NCBI GenBank assembly: GCA_017463145.1
Contig: JAFTPR010000009.1
Span: 1 to 38,769 of the forward strand
Direction: 5' to 3'
Origin: Clostridia bacterium
GTDB lineage: Bacteria; Bacillota; Clostridia; Christensenellales; Borkfalkiaceae
DNA length: 38,769 nucleotides
Shown here: positions 7,735 to 14,877 of the stretch, in pieces
How the letters are laid out: each line of letters begins with the position of its first letter
How positions within the stretch are numbered: position 1 is the stretch's first letter
The notes under the pieces: model-generated
The model's input: only the letters and a program-made list of their open reading frames with translations
What the model was told of the DNA's origin: nothing
Database searches by the model: none
Translations under genes and position numbers: made by a program

Positions 7735-9342
7735 ATGCAAAATACGGTTACGGAAGATAAGCTTTTTAATTTTCGTCCTGTATTTTTTGCGGGCGCATTT
7801 CTTGCGCTCGGTATCGCATTTTCCTATCTCACGTATACGGGCGTTTCCGCTTGGTGGGGGCTTTTGTTCCTACTGCTCGGCGCGCCCTTTTTCTTTTGCG
7901 CAAGCAACAAAAAGACCAAACGGGTATTGCTTGCGGTGGTTTTGCTTGCATGTTCTGCGTTCGTTGGTTTTATCTCTTTCCGTATTGCCGTGACTTCGTA
8001 TACAAATGTCGGCTCATATGATGGGACGTACACCGTGTACGGCAGAGTGATTGAAATCAGCGAAACGGACGAGGAAGTAACGCTTACGCTCGATAAGGTA
8101 TATATCGGCTCGACGGCGGAGAAAGGACGGTTAAACGCGACCCTGCCTGTCGCATTTGCGGGGAATTTCTCCTTAGGGACAAAGGTGGTTTTGGACGGAA
8201 CTGTCAAAAGCGTGGTTGCGCAAACGGCAAAATATGCCGTTTGGAATATAGGAAAGAATATTTGCTTTACGGCAAAAGCGGAAACGTGCGTTGCGGTAGG
8301 GCGCACTTTCGATTTGGCATTATACATACGCCAACGGATACGCAACGTCGTTTATGCGGGTATGGATAAAACGTCCGCGGCGGTTACGCTCGGTATTCTC
8401 ACGGGCGATACGGCGGGAATTGGCGAGGGATTGTTACAAAATATCCGCTACGGCGGAATAGCGCATATTTTTGCCGTTTCCGGATTGCATATCGGCGCGC
8501 TGTATACCTTTTGTCTTGCGCTTATCAACCGTTCTCCGCTCAAAAGATTTGCCAAGCCCTTGCGGTTTATTTTGCTTGGGGTAATCTTGCTTTTTTACGG
8601 TAGCGTATGCGGTTTTTCGCCTTCCGTTTTGCGGGCGGTTGTAATGTGCTTGGTCTTTTACGCAACGCGGCTTTGGGGGTATGGTTCTGACCCGTTGGAG
8701 CGGATAGGAATTGCGGGGATTGCGGTGTTGCTTCTTTCGCCTACTGCCTTATACGAAATTGGGTTTCAGCTTTCCTTTGCGGCTTGTTTGGGAATATTTT
8801 TGCTTGTTCCTCCGATCGAGAGTGTATGCGTGGGGATCGTAGATAAGCTTTTCAAACGGCGCAAGGAGGATATATCCCGTCCGCCGAGTATCGGTCGGCG
8901 CATTTTTAAGCGTTGCGTGTCTATGCTTGCCGTAACGCTTTCCGCACAGATTGCCACCGCGCCGCTTTTGTTGCAGTCGTTTGGATATTTGTCGGGGTGG
9001 TCGTTGCTTTTTAATTTTCTGTTCGTGCCGTTGATTGGCGGAATGTTTTCCGTATTGTTGATAATTGTGGCGGTCGCTTGCGTGTTGCCTATATCCGTTG
9101 CGCCCATCCTGTTGTACGCGCCTGCCGTGGTGTGGTCGGCATTGTTGCTTGTGTTTGAAGTGGTGGATTTGTCCGCTTTTGCGGTGCGCAGCGTTGCTGT
9201 GCCTACCTATTTACAATATCTTTACGGACTGTCGATAACCTTTCTTACGGACAAATGGAATGTGAAAAGGCGTACGAAAATAATTTTATTTTTTGTAACG
9301 GTAACGGCGTTTGCGGTAGCCGTGTACGTGTTGAATATATAA
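7735..9342 (+). CDS. comEC: ComEC/Rec2-family DNA-uptake channel without the metallo-beta-lactamase domain
   Basis: ComEC is the inner-membrane channel for single-stranded DNA in natural transformation. The 535-residue product has two N-terminal membrane spans (~20-80), a DUF4131-like OB-fold segment (~95-165, TYTVYGRVIEISETDEEVTL) and then the Competence domain. That domain carries the signature GGIAHIFAVSGLHIGALY near residues 241-258 and about eight further hydrophobic spans. It stops at residue 535 directly after a transmembrane segment, whereas Bacillus-type ComEC is ~775 residues and ends in a metallo-beta-lactamase-like domain. Start ATG 7735 follows AAGGTGAG, immediately outside the MITE end. 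comEC next to holA is a conserved Firmicutes arrangement. No other competence gene is in the window, so actual competence is not shown. Confidence 0.9.
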   Translation: MQNTVTEDKLFNFRPVFFAGAFLALGIAFSYLTYTGVSAWWGLLFLLLGAPFFFCASNKKTKRVLLAVVLLACSAFVGFISFRIAVTSYTNVGSYDGTYTVYGRVIEISETDEEVTLTLDKVYIGSTAEKGRLNATLPVAFAGNFSLGTKVVLDGTVKSVVAQTAKYAVWNIGKNICFTAKAETCVAVGRTFDLALYIRQRIRNVVYAGMDKTSAAVTLGILTGDTAGIGEGLLQNIRYGGIAHIFAVSGLHIGALYTFCLALINRSPLKRFAKPLRFILLGVILLFYGSVCGFSPSVLRAVVMCLVFYATRLWGYGSDPLERIGIAGIAVLLLSPTALYEIGFQLSFAACLGIFLLVPPIESVCVGIVDKLFKRRKEDISRPPSIGRRIFKRCVSMLAVTLSAQIATAPLLLQSFGYLSGWSLLFNFLFVPLIGGMFSVLLIIVAVACVLPISVAPILLYAPAVVWSALLLVFEVVDLSAFAVRSVAVPTYLQYLYGLSITFLTDKWNVKRRTKIILFFVTVTAFAVAVYVLNI

Positions 9343-9371
9343 ACTCCAAATAAAAACGTATACGCATTTTC

Positions 9372-9400
9372 TTGCTTTTTTTCGATGGATATGGTATAAT
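9372..9400 (+). promoter_or_regulatory. Extended -10 promoter for holA
   Basis: TTGCTT at 9372-9377, a 17-base spacer and TATAAT at 9395-9400 preceded by TGG give a strong sigma-A promoter 35 bases before the holA start. Confidence 0.7.
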
Positions 9401-9435
9401 AACAGCCAAGAAAACAAACAGGAGGGCGTTTTTGC

Positions 9436-10449
9436 GTGAAATATATCGATTTTAAAAAGTTTACAGATGAAAACGGCGCAATGCCAATATACCTGTTTGA
9501 GGGCGAAGAAGCGTACTTTCGGGAAAAAGGGGAAGCATTGTTAAAAGCCCGTTTCTTGCAAGAACCTACGCTTGATTATATTTCGTTTGACGGTGCTTCC
9601 GTCAAGGGCGACGGTTTTAAAAGCGTGGTGGACGCATGGAATTGCTTTCCGTTTGTAAGCGAACGGCGCGTTGTGCGGCTTACGGAGTTTTATCCGACTG
9701 AAAAGGATTTTGATTTTTATTTAAAAAGTGCGTTTGAAAATCCGCCCAAGGACGGACTTTTGCTGATTGTAAACAGCGCAAAACCGAAAGCAGGGTGCGC
9801 CGCGCTTTCCAAAAAGTCCAACGTCACGTACGTCGATTGCGGGAAATCGGATGAGGAAACGATTAAAAAATGGATATATCTTACCTGCAAACGGGAGGGT
9901 GTATACGCGGACGGCGTCACTTGCGGCAAGCTTGCGGCGTATTGCACGCTGGATATGGCGCGCATTTCCAAAGAAACGGAAAAGCTTCTTTGCTATTGTC
10001 AGGCAGAACAGCTTGATAGGATTACGGACGAACTTGTGGACACGCTTGTGTACCCTGATGCGGAGTATAAGATATACGAACTGTCGAACGCAGTTGCAAG
10101 AAAAAACTACGCGGCGTTTACAACGATTCTCAAAGAGCTTTTAACGAAAGGGTTTAACGAGATTTCTTTGCTTTCGGCGTTGTCTGCCTATTTTAAGGAT
10201 TTATACGAAATTTCTTTGCTTCGGGGTAGCGATCGGGAGCTTGCAGCGACCTTGGGGATTAAGGAATACGCCGTAAAAAAGAAACGGGAGCAGGTGCAAC
10301 AATTCCCCAAAGGCGCGCTTTTGAAAACGTATGAGGGGATGTACGGGGCGATTTCCGGCATCAAATGCGGGAAGATGACACCCGATTCGGCGTTAAAAAC
10401 GGCTACTGCACGGCTGTTTTTTGAAAATTCCCGAAAAAATACGGATTAA
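9436..10449 (+). CDS. holA: DNA polymerase III delta subunit (clamp loader)
   Basis: HolA opens the sliding clamp as part of the clamp-loader complex. The 337-residue protein has the family's N-terminal start after a short leader (MPIYLFEGEEAYFREKGEAL), the strand-turn pattern of the AAA-like domain I without a functional Walker A, and the C-terminal helical collar domain (LSALSAYFKDLYEISLLRG). The start is GTG at 9436, with AGGAGGG at 9419-9425 ten bases upstream; no ATG fits better. rpsT, which often follows holA in this lineage, is absent here. Confidence 0.9.
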   Translation: MKYIDFKKFTDENGAMPIYLFEGEEAYFREKGEALLKARFLQEPTLDYISFDGASVKGDGFKSVVDAWNCFPFVSERRVVRLTEFYPTEKDFDFYLKSAFENPPKDGLLLIVNSAKPKAGCAALSKKSNVTYVDCGKSDEETIKKWIYLTCKREGVYADGVTCGKLAAYCTLDMARISKETEKLLCYCQAEQLDRITDELVDTLVYPDAEYKIYELSNAVARKNYAAFTTILKELLTKGFNEISLLSALSAYFKDLYEISLLRGSDRELAATLGIKEYAVKKKREQVQQFPKGALLKTYEGMYGAISGIKCGKMTPDSALKTATARLFFENSRKNTD

Positions 10450-10519
10450 ACGCTTTATTTTTCATTGAATTTTTTATATAATATATAGTAGGGTATTATT
10501 TAACGTTACGGAGGAAATT

Positions 10520-11392
10520 ATGGCGGTACTGTTGAACGCTGTTTTGTCGTTTGCGGAGTTGCAAGAACGCGTGGTTCTGTTTTTCACGCAGTTCAAGGTC
10601 ATATACGCCGCAGAAATATTGTTTTTCTTTGCGTTGATATTTTTCGTGTCCAAAGTGCTTAGAGATAACGACGCAACGAAGCTGATGCTTTTGTATTGGG
10701 TGTTGTTGCTTGGCGGCGGGTGTATGAATCTGTTTGCCGCAGAGTTGGTGACGAAAGAATTTTTCCTGTTCTTTGTTTTGCTTGTTTCGGCGTTTATGCT
10801 CATTTTGTTCAACGTAGAAGTGAAGAAGAGTTTGTGGGACGTTCATTCGGCGCGCGAGGGCGGTTCGGATATCCGTCCGCACGTAGGCGCGGAAATTCGC
10901 CCGCAAGCGGATACGGAACGTTGTATCGCAAATATCATCAAGGCATTACAAAATATGTCCAAAAATAACGTTGGCGCATTGATCGTGCTTTCTAAGGGCA
11001 GTTTGCCCAAACAAGTATTGCAAAGCGGCGTGGAGATAGATGCGGAGATTTCGACGCAACTTATCGAGGGAATTTTCTTTCCCAAAGCGCCCTTGCACGA
11101 CGGCGCAACGATTATACACGGACATAAAATCCAAGCGGCGGGGTGCTTTTTGCCGTTGACGCAAAAAACGAGCTATCCCAAGGACTACGGCACACGGCAT
11201 AGGGCGGCAATCGGTATTACGGAGGTCGCAAACGTAATTTCGCTGGTCGTATCGGAGGAAACGGGTATTATTTCGATTGTCAAGCAGGGAAACGTAACGC
11301 GTTATGCCGATTACGATATGCTTGCGGACGCGTTAAAAGATTATTATTGGCAGGAAATGCCTTTGACGGATAAACGTCGAGGAGGTAAATGA
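10520..11392 (+). CDS. cdaA: Membrane diadenylate cyclase (c-di-AMP synthase)
   Basis: CdaA condenses two ATP into c-di-AMP, the second messenger for potassium, osmotic and wall homeostasis. The 290-residue protein has three hydrophobic N-terminal helices (~29-48, 55-75, 80-98) and a DAC/DisA_N domain (~125-265). The catalytic motifs are intact: PLHDGA (D194-G195-A196) and GTRHRAA (R226-H227-R228). Start ATG 10520 follows ACGGAGGAA. In most Bacillota cdaA is followed by cdaR and glmM; here a 34-codon gene resembling only the membrane anchor of CdaR follows one base later, then lysC. The 70 bp upstream are AT-rich with TATAAT-like sequence but no well-spaced promoter that I can defend. Confidence 0.94.
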   Translation: MAVLLNAVLSFAELQERVVLFFTQFKVIYAAEILFFFALIFFVSKVLRDNDATKLMLLYWVLLLGGGCMNLFAAELVTKEFFLFFVLLVSAFMLILFNVEVKKSLWDVHSAREGGSDIRPHVGAEIRPQADTERCIANIIKALQNMSKNNVGALIVLSKGSLPKQVLQSGVEIDAEISTQLIEGIFFPKAPLHDGATIIHGHKIQAAGCFLPLTQKTSYPKDYGTRHRAAIGITEVANVISLVVSEETGIISIVKQGNVTRYADYDMLADALKDYYWQEMPLTDKRRGGK

Positions 11393-11393
11393 T

Positions 11394-11498
11394 ATGAAAT
11401 TTGCTGAATTTTTGAAAAAGGTGTTTATCTCCAAATTCTGGATTAAAGCAATTTCGCTTATTTTGGCGTTGCTCGTGGTCGTGCTTTTAAATATTTGA
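11394..11498 (+). CDS. 34-residue membrane micropeptide resembling the CdaR N-terminal anchor
   Basis: A short gene lies directly after cdaA with a strong site, GAGGAGGT (11379-11387), and ATG 11394. The product starts MKFAEFLKKVFISKFWIKAI and ends in the hydrophobic run SLILALLVVVLLNI. CdaR (YbbR) proteins, regulators of CdaA encoded at this very position, begin with just such an FLKK...W.KIISLLLA anchor, followed by several YbbR domains that are entirely missing here. It may be a truncated cdaR kept as a membrane partner of CdaA, or a relic. The intact frame, strong ribosome site and tight spacing favour a translated gene. The TGA at 11496-11498 is followed by 33 bases to lysC with no visible YbbR coding sequence. 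Confidence 0.65.
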   Translation: MKFAEFLKKVFISKFWIKAISLILALLVVVLLNI

Positions 11499-11531
11499 GG
11501 GGAAAGGACGAGAAGTTTTACGAGGTGTTAT

Positions 11532-12854
11532 ATGGCTATCAAGGTATGTAAATTCGGCGGTACGTCCATGGCGGACGGTAACGTAATCCTTTCCGTTGCA
11601 AAAATCGTCAAAGCGGAAAAAGAACGTCGCTACGTCGTTGTTTCCGCGCCCGGTAAGCGGTACGGTGCAGACGTAAAGGTTACGGATTTGTTGTACAAAT
11701 GCGCAGAAGCGGTGGAAGCAGGCAATATGCAGGAATTGGAGGCTTGCTTTGGTAAAATACGGGCAAGATTTCTCCATATTGAAAAGGAGATCGGTAAAGA
11801 TATCGGTTTGGATGTGGAGCTTTCTGAAATCGAAGAAAAAATAAAAGACGGCGCAGGTGCGGCGTATGCCGCTTCCCGCGGGGAATATCTTGCGGCGCGC
11901 GTAATGTCCGCGGTGTTGGAAGTTCCGTTCGTGGATGCAACGGAAATTATTCGTTTTAAAGAGGACGGCACGCTTGACGAGGCTTCGTTTGCGCTTGCGG
12001 GTAAGGTGCTTGCCGCATACGAAAAAGCGGTAATTCCCGGTTTTTACGGGTTGGGCGCAGACGGAAAAGTGAAAACGTTTTCCCGTGGCGGGAGCGATAT
12101 TTCCGGCGCGGTCGTAGCGAGGGCGGTGAAAGCCTCTTTGTATGAGAATTGGACGGACGTAAGTGGGTTCTATGCCTGCGATCCCCGTATCGTCAATTCC
12201 CCTCGCAGTATTCCCGAACTTACATATCAAGAGCTTCGGGAGCTTTCCTATATGGGGGCAAACGTTTTACACGCAGAGTCCATTTTCCCCGTTAGAAGTG
12301 CAGGTATTCCTATCCGCATTTGCAACACGTTCCGCCCCGAAGATAAGGGCACGGATATCGTGCAGTACGCTACGCAAAGCGCGTGTGAGAATCCTGTTAC
12401 GGGTATTGCAGGAAAAAAAGATTTTACCGTTATTTTCTTGGAAAAATCAATGATGAACGCGGAAGTCGGTTTTGCAGGCAAGGTACTTAACGTGCTCACG
12501 GAAAACCGCGTATCGTTCGAGCATTTGCCTTCGGGGATTGATACAATGTCCCTAGTTATCGATAACGAGTATTTGAAAAACGGCGTTTTGGAAACGGTTC
12601 TTACTCAGATTAAGGAAGCCGTTCGTCCCGATAAAATTTATACGCACGAAAATATAGCGTTGGTGGCGACGGTAGGACACGGTATGGCAAACAATATCGG
12701 TACGTCCGCGCGTCTTTTCAAAGCGCTTTCCGAAGCGGGGATTAACGTTATTATGATCGATCAAGGTTCGAGCGAGTTAAATATTATCGTCGGTGTGGAT
12801 AATAAAGACTGCAATGCATGCATCAATGCAATTTATCACGAATTTTTTAATTGA
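11532..12854 (+). CDS. lysC: Aspartate kinase
   Basis: Aspartate kinase phosphorylates L-aspartate, the first step to lysine, threonine, methionine and diaminopimelate for the wall. The 440-residue protein begins with the signature KFGGTS (7-12), has the nucleotide/substrate loop SRGGSDISGA near 184-193, and ends in two ACT regulatory domains (~310-440, e.g. NIGTSARLFKALSEAGINV), so allosteric feedback is likely. Start ATG 11532 follows ACGAGGTG. There is no lysine riboswitch: only 33 bases separate it from the preceding micropeptide gene. It lies in the cdaA operon rather than with biosynthetic partners, so it may be expressed together with c-di-AMP synthesis. Specific assignment (lysC versus other isoforms) is by default. 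Confidence 0.92.
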   Translation: MAIKVCKFGGTSMADGNVILSVAKIVKAEKERRYVVVSAPGKRYGADVKVTDLLYKCAEAVEAGNMQELEACFGKIRARFLHIEKEIGKDIGLDVELSEIEEKIKDGAGAAYAASRGEYLAARVMSAVLEVPFVDATEIIRFKEDGTLDEASFALAGKVLAAYEKAVIPGFYGLGADGKVKTFSRGGSDISGAVVARAVKASLYENWTDVSGFYACDPRIVNSPRSIPELTYQELRELSYMGANVLHAESIFPVRSAGIPIRICNTFRPEDKGTDIVQYATQSACENPVTGIAGKKDFTVIFLEKSMMNAEVGFAGKVLNVLTENRVSFEHLPSGIDTMSLVIDNEYLKNGVLETVLTQIKEAVRPDKIYTHENIALVATVGHGMANNIGTSARLFKALSEAGINVIMIDQGSSELNIIVGVDNKDCNACINAIYHEFFN

Positions 12855-12862
12855 GGTACGTT

Positions 12863-13696
12863 ATGAAAAACTATATGGTAGATTTACAAAAGGAATACGG
12901 ATTAAACGGCGGTCGATTGGAGTGTATTTTGGCGGATAATCCTTGGGATGCGGGACACGAGGATTGGAAACGTCCTGCCCTCGTCGTCGTTCCCGGCGGC
13001 GGGTACGGTATGGTCAGCAAACGGGAAGCCGAGCCTATCGCTTTTTCGTTTTTGGCGCGCGGTTTTCAGGTGTTTATTCTTCGGTACACCATTGGCGGTG
13101 AAAACGGTATGTCTTATCCCGAGCAACTGATCGAGTTGGGCGCGGCGGTAGATTACGTAAAAAAGAATGCAAAGACACTCCGCGTAAACGAAAACGAAGT
13201 GTTTGCAATCGGTTTTTCTGCGGGTGGACATTTGACGGGCAATCTTGCCGTCGAATGGCAAAGCGTTTCCGCTAAGGCGGGGCAAACGCTCGATTGTAAG
13301 CCGACAGCAGTAGGGCTTTCCTATCCCGTAATATCTAAAATCAACGGTCACCAAGGCTCGTATACCAACCTTTTGTATGGCTATTCCGACGAGGCTTGCT
13401 TGGAGCTTTTGAAAACGCTGAATTTGAACGAAGCGGTAACGAAAGACACGCCGCCTACGTTTCTTTGGGCGACCGCGACGGACACCGTCGTTTCCGCGGA
13501 TAATGCGCTCCGTTTTGCGCAGGCTTGCGCGAACAACGGCGTTCCTTACGAGTTACATATTTACCCTCGCGGTCGCCATGGGTTGTCTACGGCGAGCGCG
13601 GAGATTTGCGAGGCGCATTCCGATTTGCCCCGTGTTGCGCGCTGGGTAGAGGACTGTGTTGCATTTTTCCGTATGTATATGGAAGAATCGTTTTAA
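12863..13696 (+). CDS. Alpha/beta-hydrolase, acetyl-esterase-like
   Basis: A 277-residue cytoplasmic serine hydrolase of the BD-FAE / acetyl xylan esterase-like group. The oxyanion loop GGGYG is at 45-49, the nucleophile elbow GFSAGG has S119, the acid is probably D207 (ATATDTVV) and the base is H239 (GRHGLS). Such enzymes remove acetyl or short acyl groups from sugars, but the substrate cannot be read from the sequence. I chose ATG 12863 rather than the upstream TTG 12851, because the GAGG ribosome site (12853-12856) would lie inside a TTG-initiated frame. It follows lysC by 8 bases, so it is probably the last gene of the cdaA-lysC operon and is closed by a strong terminator. Confidence 0.85.
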   Translation: MKNYMVDLQKEYGLNGGRLECILADNPWDAGHEDWKRPALVVVPGGGYGMVSKREAEPIAFSFLARGFQVFILRYTIGGENGMSYPEQLIELGAAVDYVKKNAKTLRVNENEVFAIGFSAGGHLTGNLAVEWQSVSAKAGQTLDCKPTAVGLSYPVISKINGHQGSYTNLLYGYSDEACLELLKTLNLNEAVTKDTPPTFLWATATDTVVSADNALRFAQACANNGVPYELHIYPRGRHGLSTASAEICEAHSDLPRVARWVEDCVAFFRMYMEESF

Positions 13697-13711
13697 ATGT
13701 CAGGCTAACAA

Positions 13712-13747
13712 AAAACCCGCTATGCTTTTTAAAGCGTAGCGGGTTTT
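13712..13747. terminator. Bidirectional terminator
   Basis: ACCCGCTATGCTTT and AAAGCGTAGCGGGT form a ~13-bp stem with one G-U pair, flanked by an A tract on the left and TTTT on the right. It can stop both the cdaA-lysC-esterase operon (+) and the convergent lipoprotein gene (-). Confidence 0.85.
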
Positions 13748-13755
13748 ATACTGTT

Positions 13756-14703
13756 TTATTTGGAAAAGTTTGCGGTTTTTAGTTCATATACGAGCGTACC
13801 CAAACTGTAAGAAACGGGAACTTCCATACGCAAAATTACGTTGCGGTGGTCGTTGGACATGGGGTTGTTCGTTTCTGCAATCCACAACGTTTGCGCTGCA
13901 CCCGAATTTTTGTCGTTGATAGAAAGGGTCACGGGGTAATAATCGATAACGCCTGAAAAAGCCGCGCCGTCTTTGGTATAGGAAAATTCCGTACCTTTCT
14001 TTTTGGCTTGAAAGGCAGCGTCCACAAGTTGCGGTACGCCTGTGAACGGCGCGTATACGTAAAAGCTGGAAGTGGTCGCGCTTTGGCTGATTCCGCGGAG
14101 CGCAAGTAAAAGTTGCTCATTGTCCAACTTCGTGTAATCGTCGTTTTCATACGTAAAAGACGGGGTGATTTTCGTTTTGGTTTCGTTGTTGATAATCGTC
14201 GTTTTACCACCGCCACCTGCATACTTTGTTTCCACTGTATAATTCACTACGCTGTAACAAGATGCGAGTGCGGTAGGTGCATTTGTAGGGGAATGACCCA
14301 CAATCTCTCGTTTTGAGGATATGGGCGTAAGTTTCTTGTCTTTTTTAAATACTGCGCTCGTTTTCACGGTGTCGGTAAACGTTTCCGTTTGCGCTCTGCC
14401 GTACGTGAAAGTTACGTCGATAGAAAGCGACGTTTCATACAAATAGTTGCCATCATCCGTAACGGAAAGGGAGGTAGTGTACACACCGCTTGTATAATCG
14501 GCGGAATATCCGTCCGTAATTCCGTTGCCCTTTTTAAAGGATACGGCGTATTCCAGCGTTTCCGCGCTTGCGGTGGTTACGCCCGAATCTTTATACCAAT
14601 ATTCCGTAAAAGAAACTTTTTTGTTCGTTTCCGTACAAGCGGTCAAAACGCTTGCGCATACTAAAAATGCTGTGAGGGAAATCAAAGATTTACGCTTCAT
14701 CAT
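13756..14703 (-). CDS. Putative lipoprotein of unknown function
   Basis: The 315-residue product has a classic lipoprotein signal: basic MMKRKS, a hydrophobic stretch, and the lipobox LTAC with the lipidated cysteine at residue 23. The mature part is rich in Thr, Ser, Tyr and beta-strand-like alternation, with a repeated pattern of short strands and no enzyme motif I recognise, so it is probably an all-beta extracytoplasmic protein. Two adjacent ATG codons (14703 and 14700) are possible starts; AAGGCAGG lies 3 and 6 bases upstream, and the second may be the real one. It is monocistronic, with its own promoter and a shared terminator. The function is unknown. Confidence 0.8.
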   Translation of the reverse strand: MMKRKSLISLTAFLVCASVLTACTETNKKVSFTEYWYKDSGVTTASAETLEYAVSFKKGNGITDGYSADYTSGVYTTSLSVTDDGNYLYETSLSIDVTFTYGRAQTETFTDTVKTSAVFKKDKKLTPISSKREIVGHSPTNAPTALASCYSVVNYTVETKYAGGGGKTTIINNETKTKITPSFTYENDDYTKLDNEQLLLALRGISQSATTSSFYVYAPFTGVPQLVDAAFQAKKKGTEFSYTKDGAAFSGVIDYYPVTLSINDKNSGAAQTLWIAETNNPMSNDHRNVILRMEVPVSYSLGTLVYELKTANFSK

Positions 14704-14750
14704 AAGCCTGCCTTTTTGAAATAGTACGTCAAAATCATCTTAACGCTACT

Positions 14751-14779
14751 ATTATACCACATTATTTTGAATTTGTAAA
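14751..14779 (-). promoter_or_regulatory. Promoter of the lipoprotein gene
   Basis: On the - strand TTTACA (14779-14774), a 17-base spacer and TATAAT (14756-14751, preceded by TGG) lie ~48 bases before the start codon. Confidence 0.65.
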
Positions 14780-14840
14780 AAAAAACACGCGATTTTATGA
14801 AAATTCTTGTGAAAAATAGCTGAAAAATCCCTCTGCGATA

Positions 14841-14849
14841 TGGTATAAT
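14841..14849 (+). promoter_or_regulatory. Extended -10 element for addBA
   Basis: TGG followed by TATAAT (14844-14849) is a good extended -10, 29 bases before the addB start. No clear -35 hexamer is present at 17 bases. Confidence 0.55.
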
Positions 14850-14877
14850 AATAAGGAAGAGAAAAAAGGAGTTGTCT

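Noticed and set aside
11499-11531. Possible lysine riboswitch in front of lysC
   Set aside because: Only 33 bases are available and they contain no lysine-riboswitch core; the L box needs ~170 bases.
11487-12230. 247-codon open frame on the - strand inside lysC
   Set aside because: It is antisense to a well-conserved aspartate kinase, with no ribosome site and a composition (many Arg, Phe, His, Cys) typical of reverse-frame shadows.
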